A DNA stretch of 64,000 bases, taken from NCBI GenBank assembly GCA_022818135.1, contig JAFMSR010000008.1, positions 32,223,600 through 32,287,599 of the forward strand, read 5' to 3'. The stretch comes from Saxidomus purpurata (lineage: Eukaryota > Mollusca > Bivalvia > Venerida > Veneridae). The notes below the pieces were generated by a model. That model did not search any database and was not told the DNA's origin. It saw only the letters and a list, made by a program, of their open reading frames with translations. Shown here one piece after another: positions 45,202 to 57,400 of the stretch (its first letter is position 1; every line of letters begins with the position of its first letter). A program made the position numbers and the translations under genes.

Positions 45202-46941
45202 ATGATGTCGCGGGCAAGACGTACACGTTGTCGATATTCAGATGATGCCAGGGAGATCGCCCAAAATGTCGTTTACTTTTGTAAAGCAGAGAAAGAACAG
45301 GGAATGAAGATTCATCAGACACGAGTTTTTGAGAGGGTTTCGGCACTTACGGGCGCAAGTGTACATTGTATCTTCTGTGCTTAGATTCACTTCACAGAAT
45401 AATGCAGCATCAAAATCACCGCCTGTGCGCACAGCCAATTTACATACATGTATAGACGATTTCGACCAAGGCGTTATACGTCGAACAGTTAACACCATGT
45501 ACACGCATCAGAAGATTTTGCCAACATTGAAGAACATCAGAACAACACTGCAAGAAAACATCGGGTCCTCATGGAAAAGTCAGATGTTGTTTTGCACAGC
45601 ATCCAGTACCTAAGGCGGATAAAACAACTTCCTGAAGCTGGACATCCAATCATTTAAAGAGACGAGACCGCCGTTCATACCATCCACGCAGTCTCTAAAT
45701 GTTGGCAGGATGATAGCATCGGACCCAAAATCCCATTTTTAAAAGGTATACAAGATTAAAGCTGCTCGCTCTCAGATTTTGGTAAAAAAATAAAGTTCTT
45801 CAAATTGTATGTAAATAACGTATTTTAGAATATATGGTCATATAAAAAGGTTTCAGTATAAATTCATGTCACGTATATCTCTAAATTAAAAAAAATACGC
45901 TACCAAGTTCAAAAGCGTTGCAAACGCTTTTGAAATTTCAATATGAACATATAGTGTAGCGGTGCCGTGTAACCGACCTTTTCAATCGATTTCTGCAAAT
46001 TCCTACCTAGATTTTTGCTTATTTTTTCTTTCTAGCCTTTAGTTTTATATTTATGAATAAGAATGTCAATTTTTTGGAAAAAAATTTGTTTCAACGGTAA
46101 CTGAGAGCAAACAGCTTTAAATGAATTGTTTTCATATGTCTTTGATAACATAGTTTTTTCTTCAGAGGAGCGGCTGATAATTTTTCAGGCGAGGAGTCGT
46201 CAAGGGTTCATCCCAGGAGCAGCGCTTGTGTTCAAAGCAAAGACTGTCACTCTGAGTTAAACAACGCTAACTTCAAGAAGTGGCTCCAGGAGATACTGGT
46301 ACCAAATCTGCCGGCAAACTCGGTCCTCGTGTTGGACAATGCTGCCTACCATAATGTTCAAGTGGATCGATGTCCTACGACGGCAACGAAAAGGCAGATA
46401 TCCAATATTGGCTTATACGTCATAACATCGACTTTCACAACAGCATGCTAAAAGCTAAGCTATTACAACTTTGCAAGCTGAACAAGACAAAGCCCCAGTA
46501 CGTTAGGGACGAGGCTCTTGCGCGCCATGGGCATCAAGCAGTTAGACTTACGCTTTACCACGCTGACCTGAACCCCATAGAAATGATATAGGCAAACCTT
46601 AAAGGTATTTTAATGTCTTATGGTTGAAATACAATAACTGTTTAATGTAAAATATATAACATATATGCATAATTATCTTGCTAATTGTTTTCAGGTTATG
46701 TTGTGAGAAAGAATTTAAATTTCAACTTAGGGATAGTGAAGAACCTTATCCATTACAGTCTATAACAAATACTGAATGGGCAAATTATGTTGACCATGTA
46801 CTGTCCATAGAACGCCAGTACTGGGAAACAGACATCGCGGTGGACAATATCATGCACCCAGTTTGCATCAATCTACTTTCAGATTCTGATACGGCGTGGA
46901 AAGATTCAGAAACAGATACAGACAGCGAGGGGGGGGATTGA
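45202..46941 (+). pseudogene. IS630/Tc1-type transposase gene, decayed but with introns
   Basis: An N-terminal helix-turn-helix-like part (SDDAREIAQNVVYFCKAE, RVFERVSALTGASV) is followed by DDFDQGVIRRTVNTMY. The catalytic triad is recognisable in DET (D codon 45661), VLVLDNAAYHN (D codon 46335) and LNPIEMI (E codon 46580). The C-terminus is WANYVDHVLSIERQYWE plus an acidic tail. It is inactivated by several frameshifts and by stops near 45655 and 46588. Two GT-AG introns remain visible: 45746-46165 (contains MITE-2) and 46605-46694 (90 bp, KG|Y junction). A spliced structure shows that this is a eukaryotic element of that superfamily. It sits in intron 1 of C4-like copy C, on the opposite strand. 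Confidence 0.8.
45760..46116. mobile_element. MITE-2 with TTAA duplication, inside the transposase intron
   Basis: 357 bp with ends AGCTGCTCGCTCTCAG and, inverted, AGCTGTTTGCTCTCAG. The flanks are TTAA at 45756-45759 and 46117-46120. Internal words caaaagcgttgcaaacgc and cggtaactgagagc are shared with the copy at 56582-56914. Confidence 0.88.
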
Positions 46942-47905
46942 TTTGTTTTGTTAATCAATAAAGTCTACACGTATCAAAAAAGAATAAAATTATGTAAAGA
47001 GAGAGAGAAAAAAATCTAAATAATTATAAAAAGAAACATTCAACTTATTTATTTTAACAAGTTCATACAAATAATGTAATAATCAGTAAAATTAATATAA
47101 AAAAGTATTTAAAACTCTTATGAAAGCTTGAACCAGCATCATCTAGTGTTGTAGTTCTGTGCGTTGCCAGCTACGCTAAATCGCTACTCTATGGTGCTCG
47201 TGTAAAAAAGGGATATATTATAATGAAATGTTCAAAGGTAAGTAACTCGTGCAAAAATATTACCTGCCTTTAGTGTTTTACCTACACAAATTGTCATAGC
47301 TCACGGGACAAAATCCTTTGTATTATTTGTATTGAACTATATAGAGATTCAGGGCGGAGCTTAGTAATTGCACAGTCCGACTTAGTGGGAAAATAAGTAA
47401 AATAATTATTTTCATATTAGAGATACTGAGTCAATATGAAAACTACAACTAGTTTTTTTAACGATTTGGAGCGTTTGATTGGATAAGAAAGTAGGGCAAA
47501 CTGTAAAAAGAACTAATGGATATTGAGTCAATATTGAGAATACAACTTGCATTTTTGAATGAAATTGGTGCATTTGATTGGATCGGAAAGTAGGGCAAAA
47601 TGTAAAGAATAAAACCTTCAGAAAATGATTGCCACAATTACTTGCAGCCCATGTAAATTGAAGTGCATTATGTCGTCAAATTGTGGCATTTGTATAACGT
47701 CATTTTTAGAGTAATTAATGACGCCTTAGGTTTGCGTATTCAGGATGTTGTAATTTTGCACATACCGAAATATCGTTCTTTCAAAATATACTAGAAATCT
47801 ATAGCTTCAGAGTATTTCTGGCCGTGTCGCTGGTCAAACTTGTTTAGTGAAACACTATAACGTACCAGAGTTTCTACAACAGTTAGAAGAGGAATTTATA
47901 GATAT
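46942..47905. other. Intron 1 of copy C, distal part
   Basis: Includes two short direct copies of the segment tttttgaatgaaattggtgc-like (47460 and 47545 regions) and unit-shared DNA such as gtcatttttagagtaat. No coding sequence. Confidence 0.45.
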
Positions 47906-48053
47906 TTTTAAATGACAACTGTTCCAATCTCTGTTCTAGTTCAACCAGTTTTTTAACAGTCTTATATTCGTAATCAAATTGTGATTTACACACTGGCTCT
48001 TCTGCAACACTGTAAAAAACGAGACAGTAAACTATGTAAAGTTCCACCTTCAT

Positions 48054-50414
48054 TTTGATTTGCGTAATGAATACACGAAAAACAGTAGATCTACACGAAA
48101 TAATAAATTTCCTGTTTGCTTTTAACATAAGTAGTTATTACGTTATTATGATAAGGAAATGTAAAAGTGTCCTGAGGAAGTGTCTCCTTAAACTTTGTAG
48201 TAAGACAGTCCGTGCAAAAGTACAGTGTTATAACATATTAAACTAACTGAAAATAAATGTTATGTCATAAATGGGCTTCTAATATTTGGAGAAAACTTTG
48301 CCTAAAAATACGTATTACAGATAAAAGAAATAGACTCCATACACTCAATTTCATTATAACTATAATGTTTCAATGTGAACTTAAAAATTATGATGTTATG
48401 AGTTGCAGCATGTTCTATTTCCAAAGTTTGTATGCAAGTTGCGTTACCAACTGCTGACCATTGCCTTATAAGTAAGCATTTAGAATAAACATGTATGCGA
48501 GGTAGTAAGCTAATATTTGTGAAATAGCGCAGCATTTGATCATTAAATATCAGATTGTTTTCTGAACCCCAGCGTTTTAAGAGCATGAACTAGCGTCTTA
48601 TATCGAATTCGTAGTTCCTTCTATGGATGCAACACTCGGAATTGACTGAAAAGTGTATCCTGGGCACTGTTTACAGTGCGCTTCTTTTACAGTTACATTT
48701 TGTCAATATTGAAAGTGCGTGCAACTGATTGGATGTTTCATCATTTAGCTGTACTTTCGTTAATTGGCACAGTTTATCTTGATTGATTACTAATTGTCTT
48801 TCTTTGCATAATATCTTTGCTTTACGCAACGGTTACTTCCCTTTACATCACGGCATAATAAAATGTCATAATTTGACTTCATACCTATCTATTGCAGTGA
48901 AAACAATTGCCCCTTCTGAAATGGATTATAATAGTCAACAATTTGAAAGATTTTTATTGTTGTTTATTGCTGTGGTTAATACTTGATAAGGCAAAACAAT
49001 ACCTTACTTTATCTAAATGCAACTGCCATTGACAGCAATACATCCGTGCATATTCAAAACCTTGTACAAATTACCAATTAAATACTAATGCGTAAATTTG
49101 CATATATTGTCTTATATTTTGTACTTTTATTAAGAAATAATCTTTGACTTGGAGTGCTTTATCGAAATAGAAGCATCCACGGAGGTGATGTGCTGGGCAG
49201 AATAATTCACTAGGGCAAAGCACCCAAAGCCAAAGATTATTTCGATTCTTATAAGCCGAATTTATGAAACTTTGACTGCCGTTAGTACTACGGACCTTTG
49301 TCAGTTCGACGGTAATGTATGAAATAGCATAAATGGTGTTGTTAGAACTCACATACCTATTTCGGGCCACCATTCAAGATATCATACATAGCTATACAAT
49401 ACTAATTTGTTTTAGTTTAATCATCTAATACATAAAATACATAAAGTTATTGACTGTGATAGTGTGCAGAAGACGTCAGATTCAGAACGACAATCGATAT
49501 AAGTGCGTTCCGCTAAACGGAATTGTATGACGGTTACATGCAATGCTGAATTTTCTTTACCCTTTTAAAGGAGGTATTCTAAGGCTAAACTGTCGCAATA
49601 AAAATTAATATGTCGGTTCTTAATCACCACTATTTCATGCAACTGATGTATTTATACAGATATTACTTCTATATCTAAATTTCATTTTCTGTGCCAATTA
49701 GAAAAGTCGGAAAGAATTACTTCCATGTCCGTAACTCCACCGACTTGTGTATTTAAATATGCCATTGGCATATGAGAACTAAACATAGAGAGAGATGTGC
49801 CCTGAAATAAAGTCTTCGAATGGTATAATTTGTTTTATTCAGAACTTAAACTTCAAGGTTGTTGTTTAGACAAAAACATGTCATCACCATTGCATGTTAT
49901 CGGTAAAAAAGAAATTAAGGCAACTGTTAGAGATAGGCTCGAAACAGCATTTGTGACAGACGGACGAACGAAAATGACTAATGCATAATTTCATGCAAGA
50001 CACATCTTCTGGATACAATGTAGCACTACAGGCGCTCTTGTGATATCGGTACGTGTCTTGCTCAAAACATATTTTACTTTGAGGAATGATACTTCAACGC
50101 ACATGTTTGTGCGACACACAATTTAACAACAAAGTACTTGACGGTTACTGTTGCAACTTTGGTTCAAACCCTTTATACTTGTATATATAGTACTACACTT
50201 AAAACTGAGCTCATTAAAGGTATACATTGGCTGAGGACGATATTTCCATGAACTGCACTATTTATTTTGAACTTTTACTTAAAGTACGATACTGAAACGC
50301 AGATAAAACAACATATCCATTCAGAATAATATATAAACTGATAAATAATTGCTGTATTTGTTTTACTGCATTATTAGACAGTTTTTTGACGTCTTCCATA
50401 AGCAGTGTCACAGG
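48054..50414. other. 5' flank of copy C
   Basis: Colinear with unit B 33421-36963 but without the tandem-repeat-core element. It includes a foldback (49131-49253; aataatctttgacttggagt against actc/accc-aaagccaaagattatt). No gene evidence. Confidence 0.55.
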
Positions 50415-50510
50415 TTGAGTAAAATGTGCAGCCTGACCGAGACATAAACCCGGGACCCTTCGCTTACAGGGCGAATGCTCTACCGACTGAGCTATTTGGC
50501 CGCCTACACA
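50415..50510 (-). repeat. tRNA-derived SINE head, unit C
   Basis: Paralogue of 36964-37055, with tagctcagtcggtagagc and ttcgccctgtaagcgaa on the minus strand. The B box has diverged differently (cccgggtttatgtctcg). Confidence 0.7.
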
Positions 50511-50534
50511 TTTTCTCCCCCTTTTCATGATTAA

Positions 50535-52637
50535 TGGCTATATTCAGAGTCGTCACTCGAACTCCACCTCGACTCATACTCGGGAAAGGCTTCCTTAAGG
50601 GATGCTCAAGGACGCCTCAAGTAAGGTGAACTCGAGTGACTAATTGGTATTCATAGTCAAAAGTCATCCTTGACTTTCTCGAGGAAGGTTTGAGGCGTTA
50701 ATCACCCGTAACAAATATGTTAATAATTGATTCATACATAAATATGGAATGCACATTGTAAAAGAAAACATGACAGTTTAAAGAATTGTGTAATCAGATA
50801 CGATTCCGTTTCCCGCATCTTCAAGAAGTAAACCTAAAAGTCAGAGATTTTGATCAGCGATTATGGTGGTTGGATTTTAACAGAAAGGGTGGGGAGGTTA
50901 CTTAAAATATATACATTGTACTAATTTATACTTAACAAAAAAATAAAGAATCGTTTTTTTAAAGCTGATTTTCGTTTACGTAACAATATGATCTGATTTG
51001 AAAATAACAACGTTCTTGGTTGTTACCTCATCGGTCATCACACTATACATTTATATAAAAGGATGAGAAAGCATTCATTGAATGTGTCGCTCTACTGACG
51101 CCATTTTCAAGATCACTGTTTTACTTGTGTACTCTTGCTTAGGCTAGGCATTGGTGCTTTATAAAAAATATCAATGCACATTGATTATTTTAAAACAAAT
51201 AGTTAAAAAATAAGTTGGCTTATCTTATAAGATCAGTACCTGGCCCTACCAGAAAAGCATTTTTTTCATTGCAACTGCCTCACAGTATATTATTTACTTA
51301 TTCAAGGTTTTGTCTGTCAAGACATTCAAATTATATGTAGTTAACCCTTTGATTTTTTGTTGAGTATATTTTAGCTCGATTACGCAACAAGTTCTCTTAG
51401 CTTATAATAGTCGCTCTCGAGACACCATACTTGGCCGAACCAATCACTTGTCAGAGAGAGATAGAGATTTTCATATCTGGTACACAGTTGCAGCTGCATA
51501 AACTGAGACAACTGTGGCATAAAATGTTTTGGTATAGGACATTTGTCAAGTGGCCTAACTGGGAATTGAACGCGGAACCTTTAAGTTGCGAATCGAATGT
51601 CGTAATCACTGCACCAATGAGGCCGACACAGTTAGAGAGAGACAGTAAAGAACGAAGGTATGTGTCTCTGGGGGGCGGGGGTGAGTTTGGTGCGATGCGG
51701 CAAAAACAGTTAATACTGTGCAGTGAATCCCTGTGCTAATGTGTACAATTTAGCAAGATGCAACTTTGAAATCACAGAAATAAAAACAGAGGGATAATTA
51801 TACTCTTGAATCCTGATCGTGCAAGTTTCATGTTAAAATATAATATCCTGGTCTGACTCGGCGGGGAGGGGGAGAACCAAACTGACCTCCATTCCTACGC
51901 CTATTTTTTTCTTGTCCATTTATTGATTGCGTTGAGTGTACTTCACAATCCCCTTGATCGAAATCCCCTTGGTTCAAAAATAATCCCCTCTATGGATTTT
52001 ACAAGTGAAAAGGCATATTTTGAATGAAAATTGCACTAAATTTTTTATTTGTCTCTAGTTTTACTTTACTATAGCGAATGATTGAAAAAATGTTTTTATT
52101 GAAATTACAATGTAAAATTAATTTAGGGGATTATGACTACTATGCCAAGGGGATTTTGAGTGTCTCCCGATTGCGCCCTGGTACCACAACTGTCCAACTT
52201 TCTAAGGCGATATAGTCTGCGCAATTTGTCTAGGGTGAGTTTTTGGTCATAAAATATGTTTTATTGCCTACTGAGTTTTATTTCGTTTTTTAAGTACTAG
52301 TATAATATTTTAAGAAGAATTCCACATCATTAAAATCATCTAAGGAGATGCCTCTGTCCCTTAAAACTATCCACGGCATACGGACCTATACAACTTCATC
52401 TATTTCCTGCAATTCGTCAATTTCTCACTGGAGTCATATTCAAAATGACACCTTGAGTGCAGCTCGAGGAAGCGCTTTCGCTCCTCGAAATATCTGTCCT
52501 TTCTCGAGGTTACTCGACCCTTCCTTACGTTTATGAATACCAATCGCTCCTCATTGGAGGAAATGCATCGACCGTTACCCGATTAAAGGTAATTATCTGT
52601 TCGAGTTTGAGTCGAGGAACGTTTCTGAATATAGCCA
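50535..52637. mobile_element. 2.1-kb non-autonomous transposon, TTA/TTAA target
   Basis: Ends TGGCTATATTCAGA / inverted TGGCTATATTCAGA, with further inverted words inside (attggtattcata near 50645 and 52540). Left flank TTAA (50531-50534), right flank TTA (52638-52640). The empty site is present in unit B (catgattaagtccgtaacc, 37075), proving insertion after duplication. No transposase frame; a SINE is inserted inside. TTA would suit PIF/Harbinger, TTAA would suit piggyBac or Kolobok. Confidence 0.85.
51370..51650 (-). repeat. tRNA-derived SINE inside the 2.1-kb transposon
   Basis: On the minus strand: ggcctcattggtgcagtgat (A box region), then gttccgcgttcaattccc (B box), then a body with acttgacaaatgtcc and actgagacaactgtgg-like words in the order of the SINE at 1510-1715. 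A further tagctcgatt-type end lies near 51373. Confidence 0.6.
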
Positions 52638-52654
52638 TTAGTCCGTAACCGTGA

Positions 52655-53640
52655 CACTTACATAGGCTGTTGATCATTATTAGTCTGATTTGTAATCTCT
52701 TGCGTATGCTGCTGATTATTATAAGTCAGATATCGGACGTCATGTATAGGCCGCTGATCATTATTAGTCTGATTTTGGACGTCTTTGATAGGCTGCTGAC
52801 CATTATTAGTCTGATTTTGGACGTCTTGCATAGGCTGCTGACCATTATTAGACTGATTTTGGACGTCTTTGATAGGCTGCTGATCATTATTAGTCTGATT
52901 TTGGACGTCTTTGATAGGCTGCTGATCATTATTAGTCTGATTTTGGACGTCTTTGATAGGCTGCTGACCATTATTAGTCTGATTTTGGACGTCTTGCATA
53001 GGCTGCTGACCATTATTAGTCTGATTTTGGACGTCTTTGATAGGCTGCTGACCATTATTAGTCTGCTTAAGGACGACTGGCATAGGTTGCTGACCATTAT
53101 TAGTCTGCTTAAGGACGACTGGCATAGGCTGCTGACCATTATTAGTCTGCTTAAGGACGTCTTTGATAGGCTGCTGATCATTATTAGTCTGATTTTGGAC
53201 GTCTTTGATAGGCTGCTGACCATTATTAGTCTGATTTTGGACGTCTTCGATAGGCTGCTGATCACTATTAGTCTGATTTTGGACGTCTTGCATAGGCTGC
53301 TGATCATTATAAGTCTGCTTAAGGACGACTTGCATAGGTTGCTGAACTTTATAAGTCCAATTTTGGACGGCTACCATAGGCTGTTGATAATGATTAATCT
53401 GCGTTTGGACGTCTTTCATAGGCTGTTGATCATTATAAGTCTACTTTTGGACGTCTTGCATAGGCTGCTGGATCATTATTAGCCTGATTTTTTGACAGTT
53501 TCTATAGGCTGCTGATAATGATGAATCAGCTTTTGGACGTCTTGTATAGGCCGCTGATCATTACGAGTCTGATTTTAGACGTCTACCATAGGTTGTATAT
53601 CATTATAAGTGTGCGTTTGGACGTCTTGCAAAGGCTGTTA
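52655..53640. repeat. 42-bp minisatellite, array 2 (~23 units)
   Basis: Same flanks as array 1 on both sides (gtccgtaaccgtgacactt; tacgaatttacaggtttgac) but dominated by other unit variants (ctttgataggctgctgacca) and a block with cttaaggacgactggcatag. There are no 41-bp units in the main part, so a 253-codon minus-strand frame and a 270-codon plus-strand frame stay open. I do not regard either as a gene. Confidence 0.92.
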
Positions 53641-54015
53641 ATTTGTCCAAATTTGTTATGAAATAGAATCTACATGTACTCTTGTAAGCTTACGAATTTA
53701 CAGGTTTGACTTGATGATATGCAATGACATAAACTGACATTATACTTTAGGTTTGGGACCATGATTGTGTGTGTCACACATCAAACTGTTGCCACTGTAA
53801 TCTCTCAGAGTGGGTGAAAACCTATTTACATTACAGTCAAACCTGTCAGCAAAGACCACTGTTTGGAGGCTACAATTTTGGTCTCTAATTGCAGGTGGTC
53901 TATATTCAAAGGTGTTTCTTCTATATATGAAGAGTGCTCTGTGACATCCCTTCTTGTCTAACTTCGCAGGATCTCTTTATTCCGATGTAGTTTTAAACTC
54001 AGGTTTGACTGTTTA

Positions 54016-54028
54016 AAGGGACATACCA
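54016..54028 (+). mobile_element. Bare MITE-1 end at the unit C/D junction
   Basis: gtttaaagggacatacc is followed at once by unit D sequence (aagtatcaattaaaa). Everything else of MITE-1 present at the B/C junction is deleted. Confidence 0.65.
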
Positions 54029-54059
54029 AGTATCAATTAAAATTTGATGAGGGTAACAA

Positions 54060-54200
54060 TTCATATAATCCTTGTCCTTATAATGCATGTATCTGCACAA
54101 ATCAGAAAGAGATGCTGCTAAAGCCTTTCTTGCATCTCCTACCTGTTCTTCTGTCCACTTGAACATCAGACTGGACCCAAAAATGAATCGTTCTGCTAAC
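54060..54200 (-). other. Conserved short frame, unit D copy (longest)
   Basis: LAERFIFGSSLMFKWTEEQ, VGDARKALAASLSDLC, and onward without a stop to about 54030. This is the most protein-like of the four copies. No donor, acceptor with a pyrimidine tract or partner exon could be assigned. Confidence 0.35.
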
Positions 54201-56581
54201 TATTATTTTAGCATTTTTTTCAATGTGCAACCTTTTATTAAACAAGAGCATGATGGCCTGTATTGCCCATGTGGACAACATTTGCATATGACGCGGCCAG
54301 CGTCAAATAATGCAGTAAGATCAGTTTGAGAATAATTGTAAGTAAAGAATCATTTGCAAATTATTTAATAGAAAGAGTGAGTATAAGAGGAAGAGGCGTA
54401 GATTTGACGTAATTATTCGATTCAACAGTACTCGATATATTTTGCATTATGGCACACTATCGTTACTGTTCTCCAGTGCCAATGATCATGATCTCTATTA
54501 TAGATAGATCACAGTTAAGCTTCGTCTCCAGACACACTTCTAATAAGAAATACAGTACACTGTTTACTTATAGATATATGCAGTAGCCCTAGTACAAGTA
54601 CATTTACACATATATACGACGCCGTGTAAAATTGCATGTTTAAGATTAACATCTAGAGTTTTAATCTGGTGAGTTGTTTCATAAACCTGTAGGTTTTCAG
54701 GTAAAATGATATCTAGTTTTCCATTTTGGAGTTGAAAAGTTGTAACATGAACGAGATAAATTGTTAGAAGCTACGTATGATAAGGGTCGGTAATATCGAC
54801 ACTGAAATTAAAGTTTTCATTTAGAATTGTGCTCATTTATACAAGGCGTGAATGTGTGACCGTTCTGAAATGTCAGATGTATGAGTGGGGACACACCGCA
54901 ACACCATTAATTAGGTTAAATGATACCGACATCGTAAAGAGCGATTATAGCTTTTGCAACTGCAGGCATTGACATGTTGTAGTTGTTTTATTAATTTGTC
55001 CTTTTATACTATGTTTATTATAAGGCTTAAAGCTGCTCCTTCTCAGATTTTGTTGAGAACAAAAACCAAGGTTCTTCAAACTGTCTGATATTAACATAGA
55101 ACGAATCATCAAATGAAATGGTTCCAGTATAAATTCCAGTACGTCGTGTCTTCTGGACCAATGGTACTAAAGTGAGCGATACGGAGCTATCATGGCAATC
55201 TTGTTAAAATAACTGTTTTATCTTTCTTGACCATCACCAATGCCGTCGATCTACTTATATACGCCTATTATTTCTCTTGCTCGTAAATTAGAACATCCTC
55301 CCAGGATTCGAATTTGCACCTTCAGCATGTACAGATGCCTTGTGTTTCTCTCTCCTTCGCTAGAGAGCTAATTAAAGAACAAGGAAAAGTAAATGTCGTT
55401 ATAAAAATATTGTCAAACGAGCAGAAATGTGGTTTAGTTTATTCACGCCCTAATGCACCACGCGGTATTGTTCTAGTATACGAAGCGAGAATTGCCACAT
55501 GTTTCTATGAAGAAAGGTAAATTGATTACAGGTTCAGACGAAGGCGTATACATTATTTCAACTTTCAGCTTACATTCATTCGTATATAATGTATTTCACA
55601 TTGAACAAACAACCCAGGCGAGTTCCCGACCCTGTACATATGGTGGACAAGGAAGAGAACCGCATCTGCCCTCGACGAGATAGAGAATATGGTCAGCATT
55701 GTGTTTGCCACTGTTTGGTACGAATTCAGGATCGCTGTCTACGCAAACATAGTTATGAGGACCATCGTGACCATAATATGCTGACATCAGATATCCACCA
55801 TATTCAAGCTTCCATCTATGGTAGCAGTTCGATCTACCAGGAATCATCAGTGTTACAGACCTCTGTACGCTGCATACCGCACACGGAGTATCTTGGTTGT
55901 TAATATCGGCATCAAAAAAAAAATACTAGAATGTGGAAGGCGAGTTTCGGTTCCATACATAGATCCTCTAGACCCGTCATCTCCATCCTTGTAACGCAAC
56001 CACGTTGGATCCGAGGGCAAACATAAAGTATCACTTCCGCCTCCCTTATCATTATAGAGTTTTCCTCCGGCATACCCTATAGTTGAGTGAAATTTTATTT
56101 TAAGTACGATTTGTATAGCAACATTCTAAACGTAAGAAGCGGAATCTGTACAGTAACATTTGTAAAAGTGTTCAGTCTGAACATTATGTTATAGTTTTTC
56201 AAGAGCAAAATTATATGCAAATGCAAAGATCGCAGGCAAAAACGTTTTTCTTTGGCAATGGCAACACATGTAGTTTACCCGTAAAATGGATAGATATATT
56301 AACAAAAACACATTAGACAAAATACTTTTTGACAAAGAACTGCGCCAATTTCCTTTCAATTTCATCACCCTTGTAATACAAACGAGACAAAACTTTAATT
56401 TAATAAAACCATGTACTGGTCTTGTTACATGCACCAACATCAGAAACAATACTTATAATGTAAAACAAAGAACAAATGTCATAATAAGTAACAAACTTTT
56501 TTTATGTAAAAATTACACAAGCAGTCCATAAGATCGAGCCTGTTGTAGCAGCGGCTACATACATTTGGAGGGAAAGATTAA

Positions 56582-56914
56582 AGCTGCTTGCTCTCAGATT
56601 TTGGTAAAAAATAAAGTTCTTCAAACTGTTCGTAAAGAACGTATTTTAGAACATATAGTCATATAAAAAGGCTCCAGCATAAATTCCTGTTTCGTATATC
56701 TCTAAAATTCAAAAGCGTTGCAAACGGTTTTGAAATTCCAATATAAACATATAGTGCAGCGTGCCGTGTGACCGACATTTCCAATCGATCTGTGCAAATT
56801 GCTACACTAGATTTTTGCATAAATTTTATTCTAGTCTTTAGTTTTATATCTATGAATAAATATGTCAAATTTAAAAAAAATAAAAAATTCAACGGTAACT
56901 GAGAGCGAGCAGCT
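56582..56914. mobile_element. MITE-2 with TTAA duplication in intron of copy D
   Basis: 333 bp with ends AGCTGCTTGCTCTCAG and, inverted, AGCTGCTCGCTCTCAG, flanked by TTAA (56578-56581 and 56915-56918). Unit A keeps the empty site aaagattaaaag (21843). Confidence 0.9.
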
Positions 56915-57114
56915 TTAAAAGGTAAAATTCGTTGACTTAAACTATCAGTGTTTCTGACGATGCGTTTGAAGTGTCTGCAATGTACACTGGCTTATTTCAA
57001 CCATAAAAGACTTTCCCCCCATTGTGGAGCTAATTATGATAATTTTGAGGTTGTTTGCCATGATCGTACTTTCGCCAGTAAGAGTCATTCCTTGTCATGA
57101 GTATATATTTTTCA

Positions 57115-57400
57115 TGTATAATTCCACTTTAATTAATTTTCACTAGTATATTTGATGTTTAGTGCATATAGTAGTTGCTTTACAATTTAATACATATTCT
57201 TTAGTATGATATGCATGTATGTGTCTGTCACGTAGATCAATATATTTATTTCTCTACTTGAATCAGTAAAATGTAATTTTTAGTTTTTCTAGATTCTGTT
57301 TGTTTTGCATGAATGTGAATTGCCATGTTTTCTTTGTTGTTATGAAGGCCGCATAGTATATAAGTTGTTGTCTTAATGTGTTACCTTCGGAAAATAAAGA

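Larger units (their letters stand above)
42525..48053 (-). pseudogene. C4-like secreted protein gene, copy C (exon 1 donor lost)
   Basis: Exons 2 (44163-44231) and 3 (42525-43003) are open and have good splice sites; exon 3 carries all family cysteines. Exon 1 (47906-48053) encodes MKVELYIVYCLVFYSVAEE and the coiled coil up to LEQLSFK. The donor, AAAG|GTATCT in B and D, has become AAAAATATCT: both the last exon base and the intron G are mutated. Read-through would give about 56 residues. Intron 1 holds a decayed transposase gene with a MITE. The copy might still be expressed through another first exon (for example that of unit D), which is speculation. Confidence 0.75.
40726..54028. other. 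Segmental duplication unit C
   Basis: About 13.3 kb, colinear with unit B. It differs by a transposase relic (45.2-46.9 kb) in intron 1, a 2.1-kb TTAA/TTA element upstream, and a different minisatellite interior. It ends in a bare MITE-1 end at 54016-54028. Confidence 0.85.
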
